Positions 11,239 to 21,640 of a DNA stretch of 64,000 nt are shown piece by piece. Every line of letters starts with the position of its first letter. The first letter of the stretch is position 1. Under the pieces are notes generated by a model that saw nothing but the letters and a program-made list of their open reading frames with translations, ran no database searches and had not been told where the DNA came from. The stretch comes from Synaphobranchus kaupii (Eukaryota > Chordata > Actinopteri > Anguilliformes > Synaphobranchidae). The DNA is taken from NCBI GenBank assembly GCA_029718625.1, contig CM056389.1, forward strand, positions 17,771,670-17,835,669, written 5' to 3'. The position numbers were made by a program, and so were the translations under genes.

Positions 11239-13852
11239 CTTGCACAGCTCTTACGTTTCTCAAAAGCTCAGCTCAGCTTGAATAATTGGTTATTGGTTAA
11301 ACAATCACAAGCTGAATTACCTTGGCAATGCTTAATAGTAACAGCTACCGAGCTAGTACATAACACGTTAGCTTCTTAGCACCGCTTGTTAGAATTTTAT
11401 CCGAATTAACACATGTGCTATATAGGGGTTTGCTACCAGGCAATATACGTGTAAGTGTTTGATCTTTCAAAAACATGTTGTACCCTAATGCAATGCTTTA
11501 CATTGAAGGCATCCAGCGTATGAAGCAGATGGGGAACTAATGGTTGCTCTTCTTTCATGCACTCATTCATATGTTACTGCCTTTTCAGCTCTCTGAAAGT
11601 GGTGAGTAAAAAGTCATTTTATAATTTCTCATTCAGTTAAAACCATTATCCACAAATAAATACGGGGCATATATTTGTTGTCTCACATCACATAAATGCA
11701 ACACAATAGAATCTCAATGTACAGTTTCATTGTTTTAGCAAGTGTTAAGCATGCGATGCCTAAATGTAGTTTGCGCCCGTCTTAATTCACAAGAACATGC
11801 TAAATTTTCACAAGACGCAGTCATTTCTGGCTTCCTCTCTTAGTAAATTACCCTCTCTCTTAGTAAATTAGCCCCAATGGTTTAATTGCCCCAGAAAAAA
11901 CTACTACCAGTACCAGGAACAACACATTATATTTCTCACTGGTATACATATGGCTTTAATGAAGTCTAAGTAATTAATACAGTCTAATAAAGTAATTGAA
12001 TAGTCTAAGTAATTAGCAAAATCATATTAATTATTAATACATTAAATAATACCCCTTTGATAATACATCTCATTTGAATCAATTAATGTTTTTTGAGTGA
12101 CACTTAAGGACAATTACAAATCCTTCCAACATTTGATTATTAATTAAAACTGTAGTACATATTATAGGTTCTGAAAAATACCGTGAATAATGATCAATCC
12201 ATAAAATGTACAAGGACATTATTAAACAGTGATAGATAATTAAACATCTTAAGCAACAGCTTAGCCAGAAATGTTCATATAGTTGGGCCTGCATAGAGCT
12301 AGGTGTGCCAGAACCACCTACAGCATGTGTGCATTCACATTTGGGTGAGTTGGTTCAGCCAAGGTAAATTGTTGGGCCAGCAGGATGCTATTTAGGTGGG
12401 TCTGGCTCACTCTAACCCACCAGTGCCTATGCGGTCACTCTTAAGGTAAAGCCCCACAGAAAAGCGGTAAAATCTCTTGGCATTGCCCTCGCCTCCCACA
12501 ATTGGTCGCTTGTGGCCTCTATTTTTAAAACACTGTGTTTGTTGAATTATATCGATCGGATTCCATGGGAAATCCCGGGTCCTCCATGACAGAACTAGGA
12601 GTGGGGAAATAAAATTTGAAAATGGGAACATTTATAAAAAAAATGTATAAATCGGATCTTTAATCTGATTGGTTATTGCACCACGTTCCCCGTCTCTTCA
12701 GGTCGCCTCACATCGCAAGCAATCCCAACATGCCTTGCAGACACAAGGAATCGCCTCTCATTGAAAATGAATGGCGGTGGTGTAATCGCACGAGAAATCC
12801 GCTCCACACTGGTATTTCAGTTTCCCTTGCAGCTGGTCCGCCCCTGCCCTTTCAATATACTATAGTTGATAACCTAATTCTACCTTCCCGCACTCACAGC
12901 CATTCACTGTAATGAGAAATTACACACATTAGCTACTTTCTATACGTTAATGGAAAGTTATTTACGTCGGACATTTTCCTTGGTTATGTTTTTTCTTTTT
13001 TTAGGGGGCAGTTGAAATGCACTACATGTTATTAATCCGTTCATTATAAATTCAATACTTTGAGATTTCTCAGTACCACTTTAGGAAACGACAAAATTAG
13101 TCATGCATTAAAAATCAATTATTGGCTAACTCAGAGTGTGAAATTGAAATTTGACAGCTGAAAACCATCAGGGATCAAATGAATAGGTAGCATTACGCTG
13201 TCACTGAAACAAAGTTGCCAACTAATACTCTGCCTTTTATTGGTGAGACAAGTGATTCAATTATGGCTTTGAATGTTTCTTAAGTTCAGCTTAATTGAAC
13301 CTTTTCCCGTGAAAGCATTTTCTGAGCCATTCAGTGCCAAGTGAAGAGTAATTAATCTATAATGGGCGTCTATTAGGGGGACCCTTAAAATGATATATGA
13401 TCTTCTTCAGTAGTTTGTCGTGAGCACAGTGAATTTTGAGAGCAGCACGGAGATCTGAAGGATGAAGAAGAGAAATATGAAAGTGTTCTGTTTATCCATA
13501 AATATGAAAAGCACTCTGTGGGTGACATCCAGCCGTATAAAATATTATGCTTGGCGGACTGTGGAACTCTATGTTTTTCCCCCTTGAGGATTTTTTTTGG
13601 TCCTGGAGTACTTGAGTCATTCAATTAACCAGGGAGCAATAAGACACATTCAAAATGTTCTCATTGTATACACAGAATATAATATCAAATGTGACATTTA
13701 TTTAATCGCAGAAACGGAACAAAAAAGTACAGGCGTATTACAAAAAATAGCATACAACAGAAGGGAGAGCTTTCTCCTGCAGAACTGCTGTATTATGGGA
13801 TATTCTCCATTTTGTATGTCCGGGTTAAAATACATTTTTAGACAATCCTAGG
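11236..13852. other. intergenic, no gene recognised
   Basis: AT-rich sequence with no recognisable gene. A short local duplication (CTCTCTTAGTAAATTA, twice) lies at about 11838-11870. Open frames are under 90 codons and lack recognisable motifs. Confidence 0.55.
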
Positions 13853-13907
13853 CACTCTCAGAAATAAAGGTACAGTGGCGGTACATTTTTCTTCTTTAAG
13901 GAACCAA

Positions 13908-14708
13908 TTACATTACATTCATTTAGCAGACGCTTTTATCCAAAGCGACGTACAATAAGTGCATACAGAGACGTCATCAAGATCACTACAGAACAGACAA
14001 GACAAAGCACATCCTTCCCATAATGTAGCAGCTATCCCTAGTAATGAAAGTTGACTGTAGTTCACAGTAAGCTGTGGGTAAATCAGCTATACTACACTTC
14101 TATTCTAAATACTATTATAAACTATAACAGACAGGAAAACACAGGGGACTAGTACCATGAGGTCCTAGGTTAGAATATCAGTCAAGGTGGAGTCTGAAGA
14201 GGTGTGTCTTCAGGCCTCGACGGAACGCAGGCAGGGTTCGAGTAGAACGTAGGGGAATGGGAAGTTAATTCCACCACTGAGGTGCTAAGGTGGAAAAGCT
14301 CCGCAGTCGGGACGAGCGAGAGCCGTTGACACGGAAGGGGGGGGAAGAGTCGCCCTGCTGTAGAAGAGCGAAGTGGTCGAGCAGGAACATAGTTCTGGAT
14401 TAAGTCCTGCAGGTAGGCGGGGCCTGTCCTATTGGCTGCAGTGTAGGCCAGAGTCAGAACTTTTAACCTGATCCTGGCTGTAACTTGCAGCCAGTGGAGT
14501 GACCTCAGCAGGGGGGGTTACATGGGAAAATGTCTGGAGGTTGAACACAAGCCGGGCAGCTGCATTCTGGATCAGTTGAAGAGGCAGAATGGCGCAGGCC
14601 GGTAGGCTTGCGAGCAGGGAATTGCAGTAGTCCAGGCGTGAGGTGACCATGGTCTGGACAAGAAGCTGGGTGGAGTAGGTGGTCAGGTATGGTCGAATCC
14701 TCCTGATC
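13908..14708 (-). mobile_element. L2/Rex1-like LINE, 5'-truncated 3' end
   Basis: Minus-strand frame at 14776-14429 includes [39 protein letters not shown] and QLIQNAAARLVFN. This is the post-catalytic region of L2/CR1/Rex1-group reverse transcriptase. It aligns with the better copy at 56449-57575. The LINE 3' end lies at low coordinates: the 3' tail (minus strand) reads AAAAGCGTCTGCTAAATG followed by TAATGTAATG at 13908. Homology to the 56-57 kb copy stops near 14708, giving a typical 5' truncation. The frame breaks after HVTPP, so the copy is dead. Its tail matches that of the SINE at 17789. Confidence 0.85.
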
Positions 14709-14712
14709 CTCC

Positions 14713-15524
14713 TATCCGACGGTAGATAATTCACAACGCTGGTCTGATTGCACTCTGAAGTAGAAATGCAAAACACGTTATATATTCACTCAGGTGAATC
14801 TATTTTCAATTAGCAACACAAAAGACTAGCAGCTGGTCTAAAAACACAAAGCAAGTTAACAACTGACCGCTAATGCTGCAATTTACTTCAACTACACAGT
14901 GACTACGCTACAAACAGTTCAATTAACTAACGCACAGCTGAAACCGAATGAAAACAATACACTTAGCCTATCCGACGGTAGATAATTCACAACGCTGGTC
15001 TGATTACACTCTGAAGTAGGAATGCAAAACACGTTATATATTCACTCAGGTGAATCTATTTTCAATTAGCAACACAAAAGACTAGCAGCTGGTCTAAAAA
15101 CACAAAGCAAGTTAACAACTGACCGCTAATGCTGCAATTTACTTCAACTACACAGTGACTACGCTACAAACAGTTCAATTAACTAACGCACAGCTGAAAC
15201 CGAATGAAAACAATACACTTAGCCTATCCGACGGTAGATAATTCACAACGCTGGTCTGATTACACTCTGAAGTAGGAATGCAAAACACGTTATATATTCA
15301 CTCAGGTGAATCTATTTTCAATTAGCAACACAAAAGACTAGCAGCTGGTCTAAAAACACAAAGCAAGTTAACAACTGACCGCTAATGCTGCAATTTACTT
15401 CAACTACACAGTGACTACGCTACAAACAGTTCAATTAACTAACGCACAGCTGAAACCGAATGAAAACAATACACTTAGCCTATCCGACGGTAGATAATTC
15501 ACAACGCTGGTCTGATTGCACTCT
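14713..15524. repeat. 256-bp tandem repeat, 3.2 nearly identical units
   Basis: TATCCGACGGTAGATAATTC starts at 14713, 14969, 15225 and 15481, an exact 256-bp period, and the fourth unit stops after about 44 bp. Units differ at only a few sites: GATTGCACTC in units 1 and 4 versus GATTACACTC in units 2 and 3, and GTAGAAATG versus GTAGGAATG. The near identity indicates recent amplification or homogenisation. The array starts where LINE homology stops. No coding capacity or known family was recognised. Confidence 0.97.
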
Positions 15525-15618
15525 ATACAATGATGTTCTATTTGGGTACTAATAAGTGCAAAAAAAGGTACAAATTAATTATCCGTTGCTAGAAGAATTT
15601 TATGTACCTGTAGCAGGG

Positions 15619-15751
15619 CTACCTTCCTGTAGGTTTTCATTTCAACCCTAATTTGGCACACCTGATTCTACTAATCAGTAGCTCAATGAGAGCTCTTGCT
15701 GTTGAGAGGTGCGCTTTGTTAGGGTTGGAATGAAAACCTACAGGATGGTAG
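15619..15751. mobile_element. hairpin MITE with 33-bp inverted arms
   Basis: The left arm, 15619-15651, contains CCTGTAGGTTTTCAT. The right arm, 15719-15751, is its reverse complement at 31 of 33 positions. The spacer is 67 bp. It lies within the outer MITE. The sequence style (AATTTGGCACACCTGATT) is a widespread fish interspersed repeat, though the family name is uncertain. Confidence 0.8.
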
Positions 15752-15853
15752 ATGTCCAGGAACAAGGTTGGGCGGCCATAACCTATAGGGTACCATGGCA
15801 GTGACAGCATTTGTACCTTTTAAAGCACTTTTTGTACCTTTTTTCTGAGAGTG

Positions 15854-16029
15854 TAGTTAAAGATGTGGGGAAAGGACCATGGAGCTGTCTGGTGAGCTAA
15901 GCTAAGGTAAGCTAAGCAAATACTTCCGATAAGCTGCCATAGCATAGCACCCTGGGGTTTTTCCATATTACAGTCAGACCTGTACCTGTGCAATACTTGG
16001 CATCGTGATTATGTAGTTCATAAATCATT
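15854..16029. other. short intergenic segment
   Basis: Nothing recognised apart from a small AGCTAAG/GGTAAGC local repeat near 15895-15920. Confidence 0.5.
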
Positions 16030-16574
16030 TGCATTTATGTCCTCTTCCCTGGACCATCTCCCATTTCTCCCTCCCAGAGTTTACAAACTAATCCCGACCC
16101 ACTGCTGGTTCAAGCTCAATACCATGATGCAACCTGGAGACCTCGATTCATCACATCGTCTCTCCTGAGCTGCATGTTAATATTAATTTTGTTGCTTGAA
16201 CTTTCTATTTTATCAGCTAGTTTAACACCTCAGGCTATAATATGCCCGAACCACTCCGTCAATTTGCTCCTATAGATTACCCAGTACCTGAATATTACCA
16301 TAGACCTTATATTTAACTATTCATTTCGGGGCCAGCAGGTGGAAGATATCCTCAAAATCCTCATTCCTCCTGAGATTTCTTCCCACCAGTAGTAAGAGTT
16401 TTTTCTTACCACTGTTTGAATGTTTTTTTTTTCCCATAGGGGAATTTTCTTAACTCAGTTTCTGGATTTTTGGTGTTCAAGCTCTGTCTTGCCTAAATTT
16501 TCCTAATTTCCTGTTTGTGCAAGGCACCTTTGTGGCAGTATCTCACTATACAAATAAAACTGAATTGTGTTGAA
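16030..16574 (+). mobile_element. LINE 3'-end fragment (Rex1/L2-like 3' UTR)
   Basis: No open frame. The 3' end CTATACAAATAAAACTGAAT followed by TGTGTTGAA resembles the AATTG-type tails of many fish L2/Rex1-group LINEs, with AATAAA inside it. The TTTTTTCTTACCACTGTTTG block upstream is also typical of these 3' regions. Boundaries on the 5' side are approximate. Identification is by sequence style only. Confidence 0.5.
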
Positions 16575-17788
16575 CAGCTAAACAGTCATGTGACATTTTG
16601 GTCAAAGCTTGAACTTTGAGGGTCTGTTCCACTACCCCTTACACTTTGCTTACAGGGTAAACAACATTGTTAGAGGGGACAATGTAGATAATTTAAGTTC
16701 AATGCGCATTGTAGACCTGGACCAAAATTTCCTACAAAACATTGCTGACAAAAACATATAGGCTACTAATAATATATTTTAAAATTGTTTTATGGATATT
16801 GGTGAAAATGGATATTTATTTTCAAATCATCAATAATTTGCAAGAGTTTTACTGCTGTCTAAAGGGTTAAACCGCAAGGGCCAATCTTCAGACTTGTCAA
16901 CACAAAGTTAAACATCAAATCCAAGAGTTCTTTTAAGGACCTATCCAAACTGTCTTGCTGACAGTCACACCCATGGCTGCTTCTTTACTGAGTCCAATTA
17001 ACAAGCAAAAGACAAAGAGGCTTAGAGCCTGCAGTTTGGACGGTTAACACTGTGTACTTGGTAAACTTTTTGTGGTAAAAAAAAGTTTTAATTTTAACAA
17101 ATATAATTGTGTATGTGCAGTATACAAGCCATCAAATTTGAACAACTGAATAGCTGGTAATCACACAGAACTGCCCTTTGCAGAGACAATGCAGAGGGAG
17201 TTGTCATGCTGTTTTAGAATATTTTAGCTTAAGGAACCATGCTTGTCAAATAGAATAAATAATTCTTTTTTTTAAATAGCGATGTTGACGTAGTCATTCC
17301 CAAGCCTCAGTTGTTAGCATTCATCATGTATCTATCTACACTACACTGTTTACAACCCCACACCATGGGATTCTATGTTCTTGGATTCTGTGGACACACA
17401 CACCCGCATGCCTGCGGTGACAGTTATAAACGTCCCCCTCCCACTGAGGAATTTAAATGAAAGCCTCGCTGGGTCGTGCTTGTGTTTGTGTGTGTGGAAA
17501 TGTAGACCCCCTAAAACACAGAAAGCCAAATGTGCCTATTTGCGGGTGGGGAGCGGTGCATTTTCAGTGATTCCAGCGAACGGTGGCATAACCCACTTTT
17601 CACAGGAAAAACTGAAATATATATTCTGGACAGACTTTATGTTTTCTTTACTGGTTGCGAAGTAACTACACGTGGAGTGCAGAGTGATTGCACACATACA
17701 GCGTAACTCCCTTGCAATTATATACTTCTACCAATATGTAGCTGACAACATGTTGTGTCAGAACTGGATTTGACATTTGACTGGATTT
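16575..17788. other. intergenic, no gene recognised
   Basis: AT-rich, no recognisable gene or repeat. The short frame at 17375-17665 (96 codons) has no family resemblance. Confidence 0.5.
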
Positions 17789-18010
17789 GGGCGGCAGTGT
17801 AGTATAATGGTTAAGGAACAGGACTTGTAACCGAAAGGTTGCAGGTTCGATTCCCAGCCGGACACTGCCGTTGTACCCTTGAGCAAGGTACTTAACCTGA
17901 ATTGCTTCAGTATATATCCAGCTGTATGAATGGATAAATGTAATAAGAAGTTGTGTAAGTCACTCTGGATAAGAGCGTCTGCTAAATCCCTATAATGTAA
18001 TGTAATGTAA
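17789..18010 (+). mobile_element. tRNA-derived SINE (V-SINE-like), full length
   Basis: The 5' head looks like a tRNA gene. It has an A-box-like TAGTATAATGG at 17800-17810 and a B-box GGTTCGATTCC at 17844-17854, a 33-bp gap between them, giving an internal RNA polymerase III promoter. The body contains CCTTGAGCAAGGTACTTAAC. The 3' part CTCTGGATAAGAGCGTCTGC and its TAATGTAATGTAATGTAA tail match the 3' end of the L2-like LINE at 13908. Full length with intact boxes, so it is among the younger copies here. It is not a functional tRNA gene, because the head is not followed by a proper 3' end. Confidence 0.9.
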
Positions 18011-18916
18011 TAAGCCTTAACATTTTATGAGTTAGTGTGTGTAAGCAATAAGATGTCCTTATTCAGATTGACTTATTTTTTTACACATGATACATTTATG
18101 CATCGGGAAGTAATTGGACCCACCTGAGATCTTATACTTCAGCTTACTATACTTCCCTAATCATGACTATGCTGCATATTTTAGAGTATTAACATTGTTT
18201 GTACACACATATAATAAGTACCATTTGACTTTTTCATTGTTTCACATTGATTAATATGAATCATCATATTTTCGAGGTATCATAAGTATATATTCATAAT
18301 AAATCATCAAAACAAATAACTCTATTAACTTTATTTCCAAAAATAATTATCTACAAATTAAAAATCTGGCAACTGGGCATGCACATTTGTTGCAGGCTTA
18401 TTTAGAAATAATTAAATCAATAAGTAAAATAAATAAATAATAATAATAAATGCCATTGATGCTAATGGTTGACATAAAATACCGCACGTTTCTATAAGGT
18501 ATATGGGAAAGGGTCTTGTGGGCGTGAATATCAATGTTCAGGGTCACTGGACTATTCACTTCAGCAGTCGGGATGAAACCAAAAGTAACGCTTTCTGACG
18601 CACCCTTGCAATTAAGCCATATCTCCTCAAGCTCAAGATTGATTGTGGCACCTCCAGAGTCTGTGCGTTCTGTATTAAAAGAGACACCTGGATCTTCTCC
18701 CTAATAGGGGTGTGTGGGCACCAGGCTGCATTTTATGAGCATACCAGACCATTTTGTCTAGGTTCTGGAAAATGCGTATTGGAAAGACATCGCAGCTGGG
18801 TGGCTTGGATGTTCCTGCAGACTGGTCAAATTAAATCAGTCAAATATTTTATAGGTTCTTGTAGGGCTTCTCTAGCTTCTATATTGCCCAACCATGTAAT
18901 ATTGCCAACAAAAGCG
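18011..18916. other. intergenic, no gene recognised
   Basis: AT-rich with an AAATAATAATAAT-type stretch near 18425-18450. A 99-codon open frame starts at 18710 but has no recognisable domain. Confidence 0.5.
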
Positions 18917-19372
18917 AATCAAATCAAATGTATTTGCATAGCGCATTTTACAAACATTTTTCACAATACGCTTGACAATGTTGCCTGGCCTAAACGCCCT
19001 TTAGGGTAAGCCTAGGGTAATAGTGGCATGTTGCCTGTCCTGAACACCCTTTAGGGTAAGCCTTGGGCGACGGTGGCATGTTGACTGGCCTGAACACCCT
19101 TTAGGGTAAGCCTAGGATGACGGTGGCATGTTGGCTGGCCTAAACGCCCTTTAGGGTAAGCCTAGGGTAATGGTGGCATGTTGCCTGGCCTGAACACCCT
19201 TTAGGGTAAGCCTAGGGTGACGGTGGCATGTTGCCTGTCCTAAACGCCCTTTAGGGTAAGCCTAGGGTGACGGTGGCAAGGAAACCCTGCCTGGGTGGGA
19301 CAGATAAGAGAAGAACCCTGTGAGGAACCAGACTCCGGGGAGAGTCCATCATCTCCTGGTCAGCTCAGGGTG
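18917..19372 (+). repeat. dispersed fish repeat with an internal 50-bp tandem expansion
   Basis: It starts AATCAAATCAAATGTATTTG followed by CATAGCGCATTTTACAAA, a well-known teleost interspersed style. It ends in GGTGGCAAGGAAACCCTGCC and a GGAACCAGACTCCGGGGAGA block. Between them, six 50-bp units start at 18981, 19031, 19081, 19131, 19181 and 19231. Each contains CCCTTTAGGGTAAGCCTAGG. The last unit runs into the GACGGTGGCAAGGAAA block. A related element without the expansion is at 63355-63535. Confidence 0.85.
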
Positions 19373-19830
19373 TGGCTCTTAATGACAGTGTTTTCAACTT
19401 GCCCCTTAAAGCCAAAAGAGCCTGAAAGAGCTTTGTCCCTACAGCTGTTAGACTGCTTAATGACATGCTTTGGACATCTCAAGACAGTAAAGGCAGATGA
19501 GGAACTGTTATTGCTTTTGATGCTTAATTTTTCATAATAATTAATTAATAATATAATAATGAGAATAATAATAATAATAATAGTAATTTTAATCATCATC
19601 ATCATGTATTTCACTCCACTTATACCGTCACTATAATGTGAAACATCTGATTCAATTGAATGTCTTTATTTAACATGTTTGTTTGTGTTTTGTGGGTCTG
19701 CCCCAATGTCTATGCCTTTTTTACTGCTGGCAACTACGACTGAAGTTCCCTCAGGAGAAAATAAAAGTTATTCGATTCTATTCTATTCTATTAATGAAAT
19801 AATGGTAGCGGCTTTGGGATGGTGGTGGTG
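19373..19830. other. intergenic, no gene recognised
   Basis: Contains AAT/ATC-type simple repeats at about 19540-19610. No gene was seen. Confidence 0.5.
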
Positions 19831-20305
19831 CCCAGGTGAAAAAAGATTATACTTGAAATATACTTTTTCAAAGTGTACTTTTAGTAGTTTTTGTACTAAT
19901 TATGTACTTTGTGCTAAATTGGCAGTGCTTTAAGTATACTAAGTGCGCTAAAGTTGTTCAAAAGTAGAACTTAAGTCGCACTTAAGTGTCCTTCAAGTGC
20001 AGCGTGTATGTTAAAATGGGACTATTTTTAGTATACTCAGTATATTTATGTGCACTAACAAAAAGTATGATTTGTTGGTATCTTAAATACACTTGCAGTA
20101 CAATTTCATTATATCACCCATGCGTTTGAAACAAACTTTACAAGTATTACGGTTTGTTTGAGACTATACCTAAAGTACACTTTTTAAAAGTACATCTTGA
20201 ACATACTTCAAATTAAGTACAAAAAGGAAAAGTATACTCGTAATAACCTTTGTATACTTAAATTGTATTTTTATAACACTAAAGTATACTCATTTTTCAC
20301 CTGGG
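19831..20305. mobile_element. 475-bp MITE with 8-bp target duplication (hAT-like)
   Basis: The left end CCCAGGTGAAAAA (19831) and right end TTTTTCACCTGGG (to 20305) are inverted repeats. TGGTGGTG flanks both sides (19823-19830 and 20306-20313), an 8-bp duplication as made by hAT transposases, although the local TGG repeat weakens this. The interior is crowded with short palindromic motifs such as AGTATACT, AAGTGTACTT and CACTTAAGTG. No transposase frame is present, so the element is non-autonomous. Confidence 0.8.
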
Positions 20306-20313
20306 TGGTGGTG

Positions 20314-20688
20314 GGGGGGGAGACATGTTCCCCATCTGTGGTATGGGGAGAAAAAAAAAAAGAGAGCAGGCACTTAGGCAAGTGCAGTAGCAACAGGGAC
20401 ACCATCTGGGGATTACACAAGTGTCCCCGTCAGAGGTTTTCTATCGCTTCATAGCGACTAGGACAGAGATTGAGAACCTATGCAGTCATGAGAGGGAAAA
20501 ACAACACTGCCCACTTATCAAAAGCCAGCCCAGGAAAAGTGGGGTCACAGCTGTTGACAGGTGATGATAAGGAAAGGATGCCACCTCAGAATACTCTACG
20601 GCTACATGCTTCTCCTGCCCTGTCTTCAGACTAATTATAAACCTCATCATAAAGGCACACTTAAAATTTAGACTTAAATATTGAGACT
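20314..20688. other. intergenic, no gene recognised
   Basis: Short G and A runs at 20314-20360, then ordinary sequence. Nothing recognised. Confidence 0.5.
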
Positions 20689-20790
20689 GTGTCTGACTCC
20701 CTTATAAATTTTGGAGTGATCCACATTAGCTTTTTCATACAGAGCCCCACTACTGTGGATCACTCCAAAATTTATAAGGGAGTCAGACAC
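20689..20790. repeat. perfect 37-bp inverted repeat, 28-bp spacer
   Basis: Arms at 20689-20725 and 20754-20790 are exact reverse complements. The left arm starts GTGTCTGACTCCCTTATAAA and the right arm ends TTTATAAGGGAGTCAGACAC. Flanking bases do not continue the symmetry. The right arm adjoins the 3' side of the L2-like fragment (minus strand). Confidence 0.97.
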
Positions 20791-21640
20791 CCCTCAAAGT
20801 TTTTAGATATTCTTGGGACTGCTAAGTAGCCTAAATCTTGAGAACGAAGTGACCTTGTGGGCTTATAGGGTGGAAGCAGGCTAGTTATGTACACTGGTGC
20901 AAGGCCATGCAAAGCTTTAAAAGTCAGAAGCAAAACCTTAAAATCTATCCTATACTTAATTGGTAACCAGCGAAGCGATGCTAGCACTGGGGTAATATGC
21001 TCATATTTCTTAGTTCTAGTCAAGATGCAAGCAGCTGCATTCTGAACAAGCTGGAGATTTTTCAGCGAGGTATTAAGGCAGCCAGGGCATTGCAATTGTC
21101 AAGTCTGTATGTGACAAAAGCATAAATCCAAATTTTTTTTTTTGCACCCCCTAATTATAGGAAGTGCCTAATTTTGGCTGTGTTCCGTAACTGAAAGAAA
21201 GTCACTCTGGATATGTTTTTTATGTGTGTGTCAGAAGTTAGTTCTTGGTCAATAGTAACACGAAGGTCTTTCACAGAGATATTTGAGCTAAACAACCATC
21301 GTAATTTACAGCAAGTGTAGACAATTTCTCCCTTAGTTTTTTTTGGGACCTAAAACCTATATTTTAGTCTTATTTGAATTCAAGAGCAGAAAATTAGCGA
21401 GCATCCAAGCCTTAATATCCGCAATACAAGCCTCTAATTGAGAAAGTGGTAATGCTTCACCAGGTTTCATTGAAATATACATATATCTGCATATCGTCCG
21501 CATAGCATGTAGAAACTTTACATGTGTCTGAATAGCATCACCAAGAGGTAGCATACAGTATATAAATGAGAAAAGTATTGGGAATAATAATGAGAAAAAA
21601 ACCACACTGTCGATACTCGACATGAGCATTCATCCCCCCT
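20754..21640 (-). mobile_element. L2/Rex1-like LINE fragment, reverse transcriptase remnant
   Basis: On the minus strand the region 21629-21357 encodes LFSFIYCMLPLGDAIQTH, then MYISMKPGEALPLSQLEACI and ADIKAWMLANFLLLNSNKTK. This is the part of the reverse transcriptase around the catalytic YADD box, which is here destroyed by a frameshift. Further downstream (21095-20772) come NLQLVQNAAACILTRTKKYE, HITPVLASLRWLPIKYRI and DFKVLLLTFKALHGLAPVY, the standard C-terminal region of L2-group elements. Intervening sequence is frameshifted. It is a different subfamily from the copies at 13908 and 56449, judged by divergence in the shared motifs. Non-functional. Confidence 0.88.

Larger units (their letters stand above)
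13853..15853. mobile_element. outer MITE, interrupted by a LINE, a tandem array and a hairpin MITE
   Basis: The left end reads CACTCTCAGAAATAAAGGTA (13853). The right end, GTACCTTTTTTCTGAGAGTG (to 15853), is its near reverse complement. Internal text at both sides shows the same GGTACA/TGTACC style. The element is broken after about 13905 by an L2-like LINE (13908-14708) and the 256-bp array (14713-15524). It is broken again by a hairpin element (15619-15751). No coding capacity of its own. I recognise the termini as a common fish MITE type but do not assign a superfamily. Confidence 0.7.

Noticed and set aside
17789..17870. Functional tRNA gene
   Set aside because: The A and B boxes are present but the sequence continues into a SINE body with a LINE-type tail, and no complete acceptor stem pairing was found.
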